Program-made: the position numbers and the translations under genes
Notes under the pieces: generated by a model
Told to the model about the DNA's origin: nothing
Databases searched by the model: none
The model's input: only the letters and a program-made list of their open reading frames with translations
Shown here: positions 34,512 to 45,534 of the stretch, piece after piece
Position numbering within the stretch: the stretch's first letter is position 1
Layout: each line of letters starts with the position of its first letter
Assembly: GCA_954871525.1 (NCBI GenBank)
Contig: OX940861.1
Coordinates: 15,236,842 to 15,300,841 of the forward strand
Origin: Parietaria judaica
Taxonomy: Eukaryota > Streptophyta > Magnoliopsida > Rosales > Urticaceae
Reading direction: 5' to 3'
DNA: 64,000 bases

Positions 34512-34700
34512 CAGTAGAACCTCTATAAATTAATACTCGATAAATTAATAGTCGCGATTAAATAATTTTTTTGTTCGGTCCCGACTCGGGCCCAATTAGC
34601 TAAATTAATAATTCGCTAAATTTATAAGATAATAATTTTTTTAGAAAGTATATAGGTCCCAAATGATATAAAATTAATAATTCAATATAAAAAAAATATA
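34512..34700 (+). mobile_element. Emigrant-like (pogo/mariner-type) MITE terminus
   Basis: CAGTAGAACCTCTATAAATT preceded by TA is very close to the Arabidopsis Emigrant terminal repeat (CAGTAAAACCTCTATAAATT). The opposite terminus is not seen, so the copy is truncated or degraded. Confidence 0.6.
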
Positions 34701-35272
34701 CATTTATATTATAAAAAAAGAAAGAAAGAAAGAAACGTACATGTATATATATGTCATTAAAAACGCATAACTGGGCCCGCAAACAGAAGATTCAGGCCCG
34801 GCAAAGCCCGTTAAAGAGAAGATGCGGAGCAAGCGATTGGCGGGGTATATTAGTCAATTCCACTTGCGGAAAAGTTATTGATTAAGTTAAGACGGTTATT
34901 TATGGTTTGGAGAGAGATTAGTTAGTGATTCAACCAAAAAGGCAAAAGCTATCTCTAGCTAATCGACTAACTATTAAAATCGTAATCCATTATTTAATCA
35001 CAATTGAAAGACTCAGTCTTGGACTCTACGATTATGCTTTCATCATCGCTCAGCTACAGCCAAAAGCCGGCAAGAACTAGCTATGCTATACTCTCTTTGA
35101 GCTTTCCACGAAAATGGTGGATTCCTCACCATGAGATGAGGCTAAGGCAAGGCAGATAGTGTTCTTCAAATCTGTAAGCACCTTTTTGTTTTAAACTTGA
35201 TATACATATGTAGCGATTATGATAATGATTACTTAGAGCAAACACAGATTCTGGAAAGTATAGAGCATTTCG
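34701..35272. other. Intergenic stretch before the 130-bp array
   Basis: No recognised gene. The last 250 bp have leader-like and intron-like composition. An ATG at 35273 opens a frame that runs into the first repeat unit. Confidence 0.4.
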
Positions 35273-36612
35273 ATGGATCAGAACAACATTGTGAAACTGG
35301 CGTTGATCTTCAAGGACGAGAGGATTCAGCACAAGGAGCAGTGCGCCGAGAGATTGGCCGCGGAAGGCGGACACAGGGAGGTTGAGTACTAGGGCCACGC
35401 GGTCTTGGATTGGGGAATCGATGCGCTCGAAGAAGCCATAGAGCACGGAGACCAAGCTGTGGCTCGATTGGATTATGCCGAGAGATTGGCCGCGGAAGGC
35501 GGACACAGGGAGGTTGAGTACTCGGGCCACGCGGTCTTGGATTGGGGAATCGATGCGCTCGAAGAAGCCATAGAACACGGAGACCAAGCTGGCTCGATTG
35601 GATTATGCCGAGAGATTGGCCGCGGAAGGCGGACACAGGGAGGTTGAGTACTAGGGCCACGCGGTCTTGGATTGGGGAATCGATGCGCTCGAAGAAGCCA
35701 TAGAACACGGAGACCAAGCTGGCTCGATTGGATTATGCCGAGAGATTGGCCGCGGAAGGCGGACACAGGGAGGTTGAGTACTCGGGCCACGCGGTCTTGG
35801 ATTGGGGAATCGATGCGCTCGAAGAAGCCATAGAACACGGAGACCAAGCTGGCTCGATTGGATTAAGCTGAGAGATTGGCCGCGGAAGGCGGACACAGGG
35901 AGGTTGAGTACTCGGGCCACGCGGTCTTGGATTGGGGAATCGATGCGCTCGAAGAAGCCATAGAACACGGAGACCAAGCTGGCTCGATTGGATTATGCCG
36001 AGAGATTGGCCGCGGAAGGCGGACACAGGGAGGTTGAGTACTCGGGCCACGCGGTCTTGGATTGGGGAATCGATGCGCTCGAAGAAGCCATAGAACACGG
36101 AGACCAAGCTGGCTCGATTGGATTATGCCGCTCGATTGGATTATGCCGAGAGATTGGCCGCGGAAGGCGGACACAGGGAGGTTGAGTACTCGGGCCACGC
36201 GGTCTTGGATTGGGGAATCGATGCGCTCGAAGAAGCCATAGAACACGGAGACCAAGCTGGCTCGATTGGATTAAGCCGAGAGATTGGCCGCGGAAGGCGG
36301 ACACAGGGAGGTTGAGTACTCGGGCCACGCGGTCTTGGATTGGGGAATCGATGCGCTCGAAGAAGCCATAGAACACGGAGACCAAGCTGGCTCGATTGGA
36401 TTATGCCGAGAGATTGGCCGCGGAAGGCGGACACAGGGAGGTTGAGTACTCGGGCCACGCGGTCTTGGATTGGGGAATCGATGCGCTCGAAGAAGCCATA
36501 GAACACGGAGACCAAGCTGGCTCGATTGGATTATGCCGAGAGATTGGCCGCGGAAGGCGGACACAGGGAGGTTGAGTACTCAGGCCACGCGGTCTTGGAT
36601 TGGGGAATCGAC
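35273..36612 (+). repeat. Ten-copy 130-bp tandem repeat with a short gene-like lead-in
   Basis: Marker CGGAAGGCGGACACAGGG occurs at 35361, 35493, 35623, 35753, 35883, 36013, 36161, 36291, 36421 and 36551. Spacing is 132, then 130 bp, with one 148-bp unit (18-bp internal duplication). Units differ by only a few bases, so amplification is recent. The lead-in frame from ATG 35273 (MDQNNIVKLALIFKDER) continues into unit 1, whose frame encodes AERLAAEGGHREVEY and GHAVLDWGIDALEEAIEHGD. Unit 1 has a TAG where most later units have TCG. Because 130 is not a multiple of three, the frame rotates at every unit, so a long repeat protein is not maintained. Function unknown. The array touches the 3' end of the F-box gene. 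Confidence 0.93.
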
Positions 36613-36629
36613 AAATTATGGAGTCTTCG

Positions 36630-37751
36630 TCAAAACACGGAAATAATACTCTCGACATAATTGTGAGAGTATTTCAAATCCCTCAAAAAGAGGGGTAGTT
36701 TGATCTCCCTCACTACGCCGGTGACTTTGGGGTTGTACAACTGCAGCAAGGTACCTGATCTCAAGTAATTAAAAACGTCCTTCTTCAATAGTAACTGGTC
36801 GCTCAAAATGCCGAAGAAAGTCTGCTCCAATTGGGGGGTCTCAAATAGCTTTCCCCAACGCAAATCACTGCCTGCGGACGTCGCCACCCACATGACAATG
36901 TCGCCACCCTTAGTGTCCACAACCGCGGCGAGTGAAGCCCTCCACTTGCAGAGAAACGCGGTGTTCCATTTGCCGCTTGGTCCGTCGGTCACCCGAAGCA
37001 CCTCGTCGCGCAGGCAAAAGGAGATGATGGAGAAGCTAATGTCACTATATGGCCGGTTGCAATATCTCCAGTGGGCCCAGTGCAAACCCCCATTTGCCTC
37101 CACCGCGCCGCAGGGAGGCATAATTACTTCTACTACAACGACTCTGCTGCGCTCATCCTCGCCGCCTCTCCAGACAGCGCCGCTTTTGGCAAACACTTGG
37201 GCGCATAGGTGCTCATGCGTGGAGCCTGCGACGGCTAGATACACAACCTTGTAGTCCCTGCTTGCGCTGTCAAATCCCAACCCATAGCTTTGCTCAAACT
37301 TCCTCACCCCACGAATCGCCGGGTTCGGAAGCTTCCTCACCTGCCGAGTCGCCGGGTTCCACATCAAAAAATTAGGTTTTGGGCTACTACTTCCGGGACA
37401 GGAACTAGTCAGGCAAACTAGGCCGTTGCAAGAGCCGACGATTTCGATGACGTGTTGTCTGGGAATGACGTAAGGCATGTCAAGGTCCTTCGTTTTTAAG
37501 CCTTGGTCCGTATGCAGCGTCATTCTTTGCTCGCGACTTCCAATGTAACATGTGAGGATCATCATGTGTCCGTCAGCGGCCTGGGTGTTCAAATGGGCTT
37601 CGATGAAGGATGAGTCGCCGGAGATGCGATCCAACCATGATTTGCAAACGCACTTGAATCTCATTAATGATTTCGCCGGCAATTTCGATAAAATTTTGGC
37701 GAACAAGAAGTCTTCGGAAAGTTCCACATACGAGGAGCGTGTGTCAGCCAT
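36630..37751 (-). CDS. F-box protein (FBA/CPR1-like family)
   Basis: Substrate-recognition subunit of an SCF E3 ubiquitin ligase; the target is unknown. Start chosen at ATG 37751 (MADTRSSYVELSEDFLF); the frame is open for ten codons further but without an ATG. The F-box spans about residues 10-52 (LSEDFLFAKILSKLPAKSLM, RFKCVCKSWLDRI), which would bind SKP1. An F-box-associated domain follows: EIVGSCNGLVCL, FLMWNPATRQVRKLPNP, YGLGFDSASRDYKVVYL, then a beta-rich C-terminal half with GDIVMWV and LYNPKVTGVVREIKLP. 373 residues, full length for the family, no stop or frameshift. Upstream there appear to be two 5'-leader introns. The stop lies about 18 bp from the edge of the 130-bp array, so the 3' UTR probably runs into the repeat. 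This is the best-preserved gene in the window. Confidence 0.92.
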   Translation of the reverse strand: MADTRSSYVELSEDFLFAKILSKLPAKSLMRFKCVCKSWLDRISGDSSFIEAHLNTQAADGHMMILTCYIGSREQRMTLHTDQGLKTKDLDMPYVIPRQHVIEIVGSCNGLVCLTSSCPGSSSPKPNFLMWNPATRQVRKLPNPAIRGVRKFEQSYGLGFDSASRDYKVVYLAVAGSTHEHLCAQVFAKSGAVWRGGEDERSRVVVVEVIMPPCGAVEANGGLHWAHWRYCNRPYSDISFSIISFCLRDEVLRVTDGPSGKWNTAFLCKWRASLAAVVDTKGGDIVMWVATSAGSDLRWGKLFETPQLEQTFFGILSDQLLLKKDVFNYLRSGTLLQLYNPKVTGVVREIKLPLFLRDLKYSHNYVESIISVF

Positions 37752-38600
37752 TGGCGCCGATATTGTAGTCTTGAATTTCAATCTCGCCTTTTTTGAATTT
37801 GCTAGTGGCTAATCTGCGAGGATAATAAAAGGACAAAGTACAGTGATTGGACCCTCAACATTTAGCATAACATTTCATTCTTGCATAGTGACAACACCAA
37901 CATCATAATCAATATTAATTAAAGAAGAAAAAGAAAAACAAACCATAGGAAACAAGAGAACATTTACCAGAATGGCTTGCTTGCTGGAGTCGACCTCGGA
38001 TGTTCGACCAAACTTTCTGGGAGATTCTGAAACGAAGAAAAAAATACAAGAGTGAGAATATGTGGAAAACGATCAGGGGCGAGAGGTCCCGACTTCAATT
38101 ATCGGAATGCCCCCTTTTTTTTGGGGGCTACCTTAATAATGTTGACTCAACAATCAGTTAGTTTTTTTTTTTTTTTTTTCAAGTCATACGTGACGATGTA
38201 AACAAGTCAGAAGCAAAGAAATCTTTGCGAAGCATAACTATTGATATCAAAACCCTAGCGATTAAAGAGTGATAAAGTACGCACTCAAGCCAATACAATT
38301 AGGATTAGAGTAACTATAATTTGGTTAGTATTCCTTGCTTGGCATATGATATGCCATAGGAAAATATACAGCTTCCTCTGTTTTCATGGCGCGATTAGAT
38401 TAGAAATTAAAATATTAGGTAAAACTAACCTGAAGAAGTCGCCGGAAGGAGATCCGATGGAAGAAAGAAGGGAACGACTGACTGACTGAGCGTGATGGAG
38501 AGGATGAAGAAGGTCTGTGAATCGAGAGAAGGAGAAAGTCTATCGAAGAAGAACTTCAATAGTGGCCAGCTGTCCCCCTATACCTCCGCACGGAGACCTG
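37752..38600 (-). promoter_or_regulatory. F-box gene 5' leader with two inferred introns
   Basis: On the minus strand, exon sequence up to 38430 ends CTTCTTCAG|GTTAGT. A second exon 38026-37968 sits between TTTCGTTTCAG and TTCTG|GTAAATG. A third acceptor (CCTCGCAG) at 37814 leads into the coding exon. None of these exons contains an ATG, consistent with untranslated leader. Transcription start is inferred near 38550-38600. Confidence 0.5.
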
Positions 38601-38953
38601 CTCCTTGCTGAAAAAATTCAGAGAAATAAGTCTTTACTCCAAAATTTAAAATTTATTGTGGCCTGTGTAGGGGACTATAAAAGTTGATGAGTAAAAAGAT
38701 ATTAAATAAATCACAAAAGTGACTATTATACAAAGAAAGAAGGAAAAAAATTAAACAGCAAGCCAAAAAAATATGGTCAAAAAGGAAAGAAAAAACTAAT
38801 AAGATGGGGCAGGTGGGCCCACAATAGACACGTACATTTTTTGAAAACTGGATAGAAGGAACATAAAAAAGCAATTAATGTTAATAATATTGGCAAAATG
38901 GGCCCATAGTTGCAAGGTGAATTAAATAGTTTTGACGAAAATAAAAAGAAGAA

Positions 38954-39747
38954 GGGTTAATTGCGGCAATAATGCACAATTTTTGGTCAAGAGGGGTTTT
39001 AAATCCCCAACTTTTCAAAGTGTGGGTAAAAATACACAACCTTTGTTAAATGTAAAATCCGTTGGTCCTTCCGTTAGGGATGTTAAATTCTGCTGATGTG
39101 GCATCGTTAAACTGTCAAATGGACTGCCAACTTGTAATATTAATTGTATAATTTAATTAATAAGAATAAATTAAAACATATTTTAATTATGATTAAAAAA
39201 AATTAATAATTTAAATTAAATAAATAATTTTTACTCCCCCTAAAAATCTAACAGACTCTTCGTCAAACATGAATAATTTTTTTGAAAAACGACGGATTAT
39301 TAAACATGACAAAATTTGCAAAGATTACATAACGACAGTTTATTAGAAACGTCTAAAATTTTGGAAAAACGACCAATTATTAAAAACAACTGTAATTTAA
39401 AAAACGACATAGTAAAGATGTGAATAATATTGAAGCACGAGTTCAAAAATAAGAACTACTCGTTAAATAAGTATTGCTCGTTAATTTAAAGTTTTAATTT
39501 ATTTTTTGAATCATAATTAAAATATTTTAATTTATTCTTATTAATTAGGTTATGTAATTAATATTACAAATTGGCAATCCATTTGGCAGTTTAACGATAC
39601 CACATCAGCAGAAGTTAACATCCCTAACGGAAGGACCAACGGATTTTACATTCAACAAACGTTGTGTATTTTTTCCCACACTTTAAAAGGTTGGGGACCT
39701 AAAACCCCTCTTGACCAAATGTTGTGCATTATTGCCGCAATTAACCC
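38954..39747. mobile_element. Mutator-type foldback MITE with long terminal inverted repeats and 9-bp TSD
   Basis: Starts GGGTTAATTGCGGCAATAAT and ends with its near-perfect inverse. The inverted arms extend over roughly 250 bp on each side, including ATCCGTTGGTCCTTCCGTTA in the left arm. The 9 bp on each side are identical (AAAGAAGAA at 38945-38953 and 39748-39756), the TSD length of Mutator-like elements. No coding capacity. Confidence 0.93.
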
Positions 39748-39974
39748 AAAGAAGAATAATTTATATTTCCTGAATGTTGGGATTACAGAGGGACCCGTTA
39801 AGGATTTTGTATGAATCGCTGTTCAAGCAAATTCCCGGAAGCGAGATGGCTCAATTCTGGTTATTAGTGTTTTTCTGAACCCTGAAATGATTCTGACTTT
39901 CTATACGAGATATTAATTTCTAGGATTTACCCGAGTTCCGGTTGTAGCAGCGAGAGTTTGCAATTTGTTCTATA

Positions 39975-41031
39975 ATGAATCAACTTTATTCGTCTTGTTG
40001 TGAATATGGAGGCAATGACTGGTTTTGTAGGATGATGGAATACGGACTGCTTTCGGAAGAGGAGGCCGAGAAAGTGTTCAAGAAGAAGGAGAAGAAGAAG
40101 GATAATAAGCAAAAGTTTAGTTCTCCGACCAAAACTGTTGAGAGAACGACGACTCCTGTTGACAGGGGCGGATCCACGGCCACGGGTACAGGGACTGTAG
40201 CCCCCCCTTCATTTTCCGAGCTAATAGAGCTCGACCTCGTCGTGGTTCTATACTATCTTCAACTTAAACCAATAGCCCCCCCAGATGCTTAAAGAAGAAC
40301 ATTTTATATTGTCTATTAAAAAAAAAAATATCATAGAAGAAGATGAATAGAAGGAAAAAAAAAATCATAGAAGCGTTAAGTCGAAGGAAGAAGATAAAAT
40401 TTTGTCTCTTTTACTTACTTACTAACTGTTACTTTTAGCTTCTTGGGTTTTGCAATGATTGATGTCCACACTCCACAGTTATTTTATATTTTTTAATTGA
40501 TTTGATATTTGATGTTGATGTCCACCATTTTTGCATATAGATCGATTTATTTAATGTTTTAAGCAATCTTTGAGCAGAATTGTTCAATGTTTTTAAATAA
40601 ACATTAAAAATTTATTTTATTGTGAAACTAAAGAACATGTATTAGACATTAGTATATTACATAACCACTATATTATAAACATGCAAATAGATTGTTTTAT
40701 TATTAAAACAATGTATATAATACATAACGACAATATTATACAATACCAAAAAGTTGTGTATATGTATAATTAAAAGGAAAAAAAAAATCCTTAATAAGAG
40801 TAAAAAAGAAAAATTCAGCCCCCCCAACCACGAGTTTCTGGATCCGCCACTGCCTGTTGAGAAGAAGAAGAAGAAGAAGAAGACGGTATCAACACCGGTG
40901 AGTTTGAAGAAAAAGAAGACGATGGAATCCAAACCCTCCGCCAAAGCGAGTGGTAAGAAGCGGAAGTACGAGGGGAGCTTCCGATGATGATTTCATCCTT
41001 AACAGAGTTGCGAAGAAAAAGCGAGCAGTGT
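39975..41031 (+). pseudogene. Lysine-rich protein gene split by a hAT MITE
   Basis: I do not recognise the family. The frame from ATG 39975 (MNQLYSSCCEYGGNDWFCRM) reads EYGLLSEEEAEKVFKKKEKKK up to the MITE at 40163. After the MITE the same frame resumes through its target duplication into a Lys-rich tail (TPVEKKKKKKK, then KASGKKRKYEG). Without the insertion the two halves join in phase. Near 40980 one extra T shifts the frame to an early stop. The alternative frame continues SDDDFILNRVAKKKRAV to TGA at 41029-41031 and looks like the original C-terminus. Two lesions therefore make it a pseudogene. The basic clusters suggest a nuclear protein, but that is inference. Confidence 0.5.
40163..40852. 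mobile_element. hAT-type MITE (690 bp) with 8-bp TSD CCTGTTGA
   Basis: Ends CAGGGGCGGATCCA and (reversed) CAGTGGCGGATCCA. Identical 8-bp flanks CCTGTTGA at 40155-40162 and 40853-40860. No transposase. Inserted in the coding sequence of the lysine-rich gene. Confidence 0.92.
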
Positions 41032-41295
41032 GATTACGTGGTTGCATGCATTCGGATTTGTCGAATGTTGACGAAAATGAAATTAGTCTTGTTTTCTGCA
41101 TAAGAAATTGAATTGCAGAAATGACTATGAAATAGCAAAAAAGTGGAGTGAAAATAAAACCATGAATAACGATCAATTAGCTGGAGTTACTTTTTAGTAT
41201 TTTTAATTCTTTTATGAATCTATTGATAAAACCATGATTAAAGAAATAGCTGAAGTTAACTGTATGAATATTGATGTGAAGTTAAAATCTATATA

Positions 41296-41345
41296 TCTAT
41301 ATATATATATAAAAGGAAAATCTACCTACAATAAATTGGTGCTCT
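41296..41345 (+). mobile_element. Helitron-like 5' terminus
   Basis: TCTATATATATATATAAAAG preceded by A, very similar to the start at 13452. No plus-strand 3' hairpin/CTRR was found to pair with it. Confidence 0.35.
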
Positions 41346-43287
41346 ATATAGCTTGAAAATGGAGAATCCTACCATTCTAAAATTTCACTATTTTAGATTT
41401 ATTTTTAAAACATATCATCATCACCAAATAATATTCACTACAGTTTTACACGAAATTATTGTAGCCATTATTGAGATTATTACTTTCTTAGATGCATGCA
41501 ACATTTACAACATTTAATTTAATAGATACTTAATTCTATACCTGGTTGTAACATATGACTTTTCTAATTCTATAAAATTGTTGGCTTTCTTGATTAATAC
41601 AAGAAACCAAAAAGACACCACTAAAATTTACATTTAAAACTTTTGAGGAATGAATTCAAAACAATAATAATGGCAATAATAACGGAAGTTTTTCAATTCT
41701 TATCGTATAAATATAATCCTTCTCTCAAGTCAAGAATCTTGGATTCTTCTTGAGGTTCATCTTTCTCTCTCTCTTTTAGTTGCAGTGTGTAATTTTATTT
41801 TTTTTAAATTGTGTGATCATATGGTTTGATCGTTTTATAGGGATAAATATTCGAGAAACCTAAAATATGTAAGTTTTTTCTTTCAATAAATATTTTCTTA
41901 AATGATTTTGAGGATATATGTGCTCTCCTATAGAGTTATTTATGGTTTTTTTTTTCTCTCTAACAAACTCTTTTTTTTTTTTTTTTTTACGTATAAGGTT
42001 ATATATTAATACTATAAGGCCTAATATATAGCTACTGATCACATATAGACATACATAAATCGTGCCTTCTGTTTGTATCCACTGATCAAATTCATTTGTT
42101 TTATTCTCTAATTAATAACCATATGTTTCTTTGGTTTGTTTGTCGAAGGTCGTGGCGTGCCTTCTTCATGGTTGCGCTTCAAACAACACACCACCGGATC
42201 CGAATAAGAAATTACACATGTAACGTAATTAAAGAATCTGTTGTGTGTGCCCAATTGGAATGTCATGCATGCTATGGAGAGTCAAACACCTCGATAGGAA
42301 TCGAAAAAGGCATGGCCGACAAAGCTCGATCGTGTTCTATAAACTATCTTAGATTGTGCCATGCATGTTGATGCTATGTACGGGAATGAATTCATTTGGA
42401 TTCCATTTCATGATAATTTAATAAAGAGGGAAATTGAATTTAGTTTATATTTTATTTATTATTAAATAAAAATTTGTTCGCTTACTCTTATTGATTTCTC
42501 TTTATTATTTAGAAAGAAAAAAACAATTCAATGCTAGCACCATCCCTTCTACAAAATCTCATGTACTATATTATCTGCATAATCTAACAGTTTATATTTG
42601 GAGAAGCAATTTTTTTAGCTCGGTAATTGCTTTAATTTGTTGATCTCCACCTCTCAAAATATATAGTTCATTGTCAAACATGCATTTAAACTCTATTATA
42701 ACAGTTCAATAACATGTATTACAACAACAAAGGATACCGTTCTTATTTTTTTAAATAGAATTCTTATATCTTTTGGTAAAAACAATTGTATTTTTTTTAA
42801 AGAAAAAAAAAAAGTATTGACGTATGTTACTAAAAAAGTATTGACTATATAATTAATAGAGTTTAGAGAGAAGTTAATGTGCATCGAGTATTAAGTATTA
42901 AACCTGTCCATTGTAATTTGTAGAGTCACACGTGTGCTTTATGAGTCATTTTCTAACATCCATAACTTTAATCGTTTTTCTTTTTCTTTTTCTTCTCTTT
43001 GTTTAAGTCAATAATCAAAATGTTTGTAGACTAACAAAACAGTTATAAATAATTTTAAAAAAACAATTATAGATGAGTCTTTTTTGTTTCCTATGCCATA
43101 ATTTCATTTATTAATATCTCTTTTATCTTGCAATGATAATTACATTCATTTAGTATAGTATTTACTCTATATCTATATATATTTTTTTAAACAACTCTAT
43201 ATCTATATTACTCTATAGAAAATGAAAGATACTAAACATATGTATCACTTTTTCTCTCTCTTTTTTTTACCCTACTATTATGAATGA
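41346..43287. other. AT-rich intergenic stretch
   Basis: No gene assigned. An open frame at 42096-42371 with six Cys in its C-terminal half (for example ECHACYGES) starts in AT-rich sequence, with no supporting splice or family signal. The rest is TA-rich. Confidence 0.4.
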
Positions 43288-43320
43288 CTAGAAGATTACA
43301 CCTCGCTTCGCTCGGTTATT
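43288..43320 (-). mobile_element. Helitron-like 3' terminus (hairpin plus CTAG)
   Basis: Read on the minus strand: ACCGAGCGAAGCGAGGT (imperfect hairpin), a short spacer, then TCTAG followed by T. This is the layout of plant Helitron 3' ends. The body would extend rightward, but no minus-strand 5' TC start was recognised before the gypsy LTR at 43867. Confidence 0.45.
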
Positions 43321-43866
43321 GTAAATATCATTTTTTATTTATTATGAAAATATCGACAAATTTATTATTTAGATTTTGTGCTGTAATCAAAGTCCTACTT
43401 AGGCAATTGATGATTTTATTTTAAAAATAATTTAGCCATCCAGTTTTTTTGTGTATATAAACATAAATACATTAGAATTTTTTTAAATAATATTTTGTTA
43501 CATAAGTATAGATTTTTTGAAAAAAAAATGTTGAGAGTTATTGAAAAGAAAGACTCTGAATTAGTAATTTGTTTAGAAGTGGTATTTACATAACTTGTTA
43601 TATGAAACAGATCTTCATGTATAGACAATAAAAATTCACCTATATGTCAACGATTTAATGGAATTTTAAGCTCGTTATTCTTTTACTTCTATGGAACTAC
43701 ATATTATTGAATTATATTTCCATAGTTTCAAATAAAATTTCTTCAAACTTTTTTTCTGCAAAAATAATATTACATGTTACCAATCGCTTATAATATGATA
43801 TTAAAGAAAAAAAAAAGATAACACATAACAAATTAAGATATTTTTTCATAAGAGAAAAATTATAGT
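43321..43866. other. AT-rich stretch, possible Helitron interior
   Basis: No coding signal and no recognisable repeat. It lies between the Helitron-like 3' end and the gypsy LTR. Confidence 0.4.
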
Positions 43867-45441
43867 TGTTATGTGCACTTTTCGTAACATATAAAAATTG
43901 GGCCCCCTTTGGGAAAGGTCAAAGCCCGTTAAGGAAAGTCAAAGCCTGTCATGGTAAGTCAAGGCCCATCACCAACGCCAAAAGCCCGGGACCGAAGAAC
44001 TAAGACATTGGCGAGGCCCGGGGTCCAAAAGGCGACGAGGCGACGAAGCCGACGAGGCGACGAAGCCGACGAGGCGACGAAGCCGACGAGGCGACAAGCC
44101 GACGAAGCGACGAGGCGACAAGCCGACGAAGCGACGAGGCGACAAGCCGACGAAGCGACGAGCCGACAAGGCGACAAGCCAACGAGGCAATAAGGCGACA
44201 AGCCCCCTCGTCATAACTTGACGAGGGCGTAACTTGTAATCATTCCACACGACAAGGAGATCCGAGGCCACGAAGATCTCCGGGAAATCCTCCGGATTTC
44301 CCCGAACACAACAAGCGGATTCGCGGACAACTCGAAGACATCGAAGACGAATCAAGAAGCACCGAAGACCCCTTCTGCAGAGGAGAAACTCGCAAGCCCC
44401 TGAAGGTGCAATATTCAGGGAATTCGCAGACCCCTGAAGGTGCAGTTAACAGGGAATTCGCAGGCCTCTATGAAGTGCAATTTCAGGGAGTTGGTTTTCC
44501 TATAAATAGGAGCCTTCTCCCCCTCATTTCCACACTCACTCACAGTTTTCTCCAGAGCATCTCTCTCTAGCTTTCTCTCTCTAAAAATTCGTCCACTCCT
44601 ATATGAGGAAGGACTTGAATAAGAGCTGAGATCGATCTAGAAGCAGAGTCATAGGCCTGAGAAGAAAGGTTGTTCGACGAGTCAGCTAAGGCGTTCCTCG
44701 ACAGGTGGGTAACCACGCCACCACCTGTGAGGTCGACAAAGGAAGAAGCGTCCCTTCGTCAGGATAAGGCCCCTCGTTACACGAGGCCACCTACCCCGAC
44801 AAGGTCGACAAGGAGCATCCCTCATCAGGTTAAGGCCTTCGCCAACACCAACGAGGTCGACGAAGAACACATCATGCCGGTAATACCCAACCATCAGGCC
44901 AAGGGTCACCCCCGCGCCGCCAACAATAGCACTTCCGACGAGTCAAACCACATCGACATTCACCCGCCGTTTATCACTAACCCCGAACTACGTAGGACCT
45001 GATTTTCTTAAACTGAGATACGTAGGCAGCCTCGCTCAACCATAAGCGACGGGGCACGGGCCCATTCTACACTTTTTTGCCAGGTCCTCCCTCGCCATAG
45101 GAGCTCGCCAACGAAGGAAAAGCACGAAGAATCATAAAGATTAACACGGAGCTTTATCAAGACCGGAGTTCGCCCAGAAGAGGACATCGCCAAGACAAGG
45201 ACTCCGTCCGGACGAGGAGCTTCGCCGTGAACCGGACTTCGCCATCACCAAGGAAGTTCGCCGAGGATCGTCAACGACAGCCTGGAGACTCATCCAAGAC
45301 GACGAAATCGCCTTCAGCTTTGACGACCAACAGTCAACCCGCGTTGATTCAGTATTAAATCATCCTTGTGTTCAGCGGGTCAATCTCGGGACCCGAACCT
45401 TGGATCCGACTCTAAGTTAAAGCCATTTTTACGCATTAACA
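43867..45441 (+). repeat. Gypsy 5' LTR (1,575 bp) with TATA box
   Basis: TGTTATGTGCACTTTTCG...ACGCATTAACA. TATA box TATAAATA at 44501-44508 with GGAGCC after it. A GACGAGGC/GACAAGCC minisatellite occupies 44032-44200. Open frames inside the LTR are repetitive (DEATRRQA, RRLVASSA) and not genes. Confidence 0.92.
44032..44200 (+). repeat. GACGAGGCGACAAGCC minisatellite within the LTR
   Basis: Short units of about 9-21 bp (GACGAGGCGACGAAGCC and variants). The same array occurs in the 3' LTR (about 51958-52115) and in the inverted LTR (about 55305-55495) with different unit order and number. Confidence 0.85.
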
Positions 45442-45444
45442 GTT

Positions 45445-45460
45445 TGGCGCTAGAAGGAGG
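45445..45460 (+). promoter_or_regulatory. Gypsy primer-binding site
   Basis: TGGCGCTAGAAGGAGG starts 3 bp after the LTR end. The TGGCGC start resembles primer-binding sites of plant Tat/Athila-type gypsy elements. The tRNA is not assigned. Confidence 0.6.
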
Positions 45461-45534
45461 GGTAGCCCGAGAACACACCTCGAGACCCTTCCAGCAATCA
45501 TCAGAAGAACGGAGCACGACGATCGCCATTCAAC

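Noticed and set aside
35126..36658. Multiple overlapping minus-strand ORFs of about 124 residues as a gene family
   Set aside because: They are the same 130-bp repeat read in rotating frames, one ORF per unit.
42096..42371. Cys-containing small ORF as a secreted Cys-rich peptide gene
   Set aside because: No clear signal peptide, irregular Cys spacing and no splice or promoter support.
43951..44355. Arg/Ala/Asp-rich ORFs (repeated DEATRRQA or RRLVASSA units)
   Set aside because: They are translations of the LTR minisatellite and recur in all three LTR copies in various frames.
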